In this document: piece after piece, positions 62,225-64,000 of the stretch
Numbering within the stretch: the first letter of the stretch is position 1
How the letters are laid out: every line of letters begins with the position of its first letter
From: Henricia sp. BOLD:AAB3569
Lineage: Eukaryota; Echinodermata; Asteroidea; Spinulosida; Echinasteridae
Length of the DNA: 64,000 nucleotides
Assembly (NCBI GenBank): GCA_037783545.1
Contig: JBBELK010001422.1
Coordinates: 98,340 to 162,339 of the forward strand
Direction of reading: 5' to 3'
Notes under the pieces: generated by a model
Seen by the model: the letters and a program-made list of their open reading frames with translations, nothing else
The model's database searches: none
Told to the model about the DNA's origin: nothing
Position numbers and translations under genes: made by a program

Positions 62225-62868
62225 TTAAAGGAACCCAACGGCTTTGTTGGGCTATTTTGAGCCCGAAATAGACCCATACATTATTCTGAAGCGCCTTCGA
62301 GAGTAAATTAGATATATCCTGAAAAGACGCCGTCAAATTTTGCCGTTTTTGAGCACTTTTGAAAAATTCAAGATCACGTGAATTTTCCGAACCAAATTCT
62401 GGTTCCGAAAAGTCACGTGGTCTTGTGAGTTAGTTGTATTTCCAGCCGTATAAAAGTTTGTTACTGCAGAACTGCACCAAATTCAACTCTGATTTTCCCC
62501 CAATATTTATAAGTAATTGACAAAAGAGAGACTATTTATACGAAACAAAGTTAAACATAAGTATGAAAATTCAAACATAATTGTTTGTTTCGGGAGTCCG
62601 GAGAACGGGAGCGATCGAGCGCGTGCTACGGCAGGCTATTTGGAGTGTAGGATATTTGCTCCGCGCAGCACGGCAAATAGTGCACATGCACACACATATG
62701 TGCGTTGCTCCGGGCTGTCCAGTAAAATCGTGAGCAGAAAATTGCAGGAGATATCCTGATGCAGGAGAAGAGCGAAACGTTTCACGGTGACAAAGTCGTG
62801 AGGTTCGCGCGTAGTTGCAACGGCTGGTAAAGCGTATTTATAACCCGTCTTTTGACCGTTTTTGTTAA
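62225..62868. mobile_element. TTAA MITE, family 3 variant
   Basis: TTAA at both ends. The left end is GGCTTTGTTGGGCTATTTTG; the right end GACCGTTTTTGTTAA. Its inverse is found at 57220-57806 and 59395-59783. It lies upstream of the TTC13 start. No coding content. Confidence 0.7.
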
Positions 62869-63720
62869 TTTTGCATTTCATTAGTAAATTACGGGATATT
62901 TATTTATTGATTAAATTTTATTTTGGGTCATTCCGTGTGAAATCACCAGGGTCCGACTCAGATTTGGACGAAACTTTTTCTAAAAATACCTCAACCTATG
63001 TCATGAACATGTACAAAATTTTAGAGGCCAACTCCAACTCGTTGCTGAGATATGACCTCCAAAAAATGCCTACCGTACCCACTTTTTCCCAATCGTAGCC
63101 GTGCCTTTGAAGCTTTTTACATTTTTGGAGGCCTGTAGCTCAAAAATGCTTGGGAATTTTTACCTGAAAATTGATATACACATAGATTGGCCTCCAATCT
63201 GCATGATTCTGTTATAAAAAGTACGGTACCACGTTTCCTTTTCGAGATGTCGCTCCCCGAAATCTCTCATTTTTGATTAATAATCGTGGTAACTTTATTT
63301 CATTTTTGGCTCCCCATGGTGCCCACATGGATGGTCGGATTGACTTCATATTTCATATGCACACACACTAGGCACATGGGTTTGCTTCATATCAATTCCA
63401 CCCTTTTTGGGGGGCGTGGTCAAGGTTTAAAAGTGGGTCCGCAAGGAAAAACGGCAAAATAAGCCTCCTCTTCTGAGGGGTGGTTCCCCCGATAGGTCAC
63501 TACCCAAGCGATTGAAACTTACATATCTTAAAATACTGTATCTAATCTATCTTTGGTATAAAATTTGGTTTGGTATCTTTTTTCCTTCATGGTTTTTTGA
63601 ATTTTTGTAAAAGGTCAATAGTTTGCTGAAAAACGCTAGTTTTAATTGCATTATATACAGTATACAACATATGTTACTAAAGGAGAGCAGTCTAATATGT
63701 CATATTTAATACCTGTTCAA
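62869..63720. other. Right-end stretch without a recognised gene
   Basis: No ORF with recognisable content. Sequence such as GGTCATTCCGTGTGAAATCACC and GCCCACATGGATGGTCGGATTG looks repeat-derived, but no second copy lies in the window. Confidence 0.4.
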
Positions 63721-63724
63721 TTCT

Positions 63725-63965
63725 ACAGGTTATCAGTTCGAATCCAGGTGATGGCCATTCGAGTGTGCCCTTGGGCAAGACACTTTGCTATGGACTATCT
63801 GGCTTCACCGGGAGCAAATGGATACCTACCGGTACATGTACATGTACATGTATGAGAGTGAAAGTATTGTGTGTTTGATTGTTGGGATCTCATAATGAGA
63901 GTCCAACAGGGCTGTATGCTCTCCAGTGAGTCTGGTGACCAGGGGTAATAATGTGGGCACCTCAC
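63725..63965 (+). repeat. SINE-like repeat copy
   Basis: Starts with a tRNA B-box-like GGTTATCAGTTCGAATCC, followed by CTTGGGCAAGACACTTTG and CAGGGGTAATAATGTGGGC. Same family as 8590-8835. A (TACATG)n stretch lies inside at 63832-63852. Confidence 0.65.
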
Positions 63966-64000
63966 TTATAGTAGATTTGTGTGCATACTATAATATGTTA

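Noticed and set aside
1..64000. CRISPR arrays, operons, ribosome binding sites
   Set aside because: The spliced genes and repeat content show a eukaryotic genome; no regularly spaced repeat-spacer array is present.

Overview
This is a eukaryotic nuclear window from an animal. It is AT-rich, full of introns and crowded with transposable elements. The palindrome TACATGTA recurs throughout, and there are TTAA-targeted MITEs, DIRS-like and non-LTR retroelements, Tc1-like elements and tRNA-derived SINE-like repeats. A TTC13-type gene together with an expanded family of secreted C-type lectins suggests a marine invertebrate deuterostome, perhaps an echinoderm. That placement is inference; nothing in the sequence fixes the species.

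The backbone is one gene on the minus strand that spans almost the whole window. I could assemble 19 coding exons from the ATG at 61639 to the stop at 1547. Every splice phase is compatible and the total is 2679 coding bases, 892 codons plus a stop. The product is a secretory-pathway tetratricopeptide protein of the TTC13 family: signal peptide, TPR repeats in exons 4-11, then a long conserved C-terminal region. Most of the ~61 kb is introns.

Intron 7 (15179-37863, ~22.7 kb) holds the main accessory feature, an antisense (plus-strand) array of six short single-exon C-type lectin copies plus a 3' remnant of a seventh. CTL-2 and CTL-5 are full-length. CTL-4 is open but ends ten codons early and has lost its first cysteine. 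CTL-1, CTL-3 and CTL-6 carry disabling lesions. The copies differ at the sugar-selectivity tripeptide of the fold, EPN against QPD or QPN. A block holding CTL-1, CTL-2 and flanks (about 15.6-20.2 kb) recurs as CTL-5, CTL-6 and flanks (about 29.8-37.1 kb). Later insertions in the second block give a relative chronology.

The remaining introns are largely mobile DNA. There are four foldback elements: 4489-4928, 31994-33759 with TTA duplications, 60314-61339 with a 9-bp duplication, and 61815-62178. Two hAT-type elements have perfect 8-bp duplications, and one of them encloses a TTAA MITE and interrupts a SINE. At least four MITE families are bounded by TTAA. There are two decayed Tc1-like transposons. 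A GC-rich DIRS-like element (47.4-53.4 kb) was invaded by a 5'-truncated non-LTR element, and a second DIRS-like fragment lies at 57.8-59.4 kb. Right of the TTC13 start (61640-64000) I see only putative promoter sequence and repeats.
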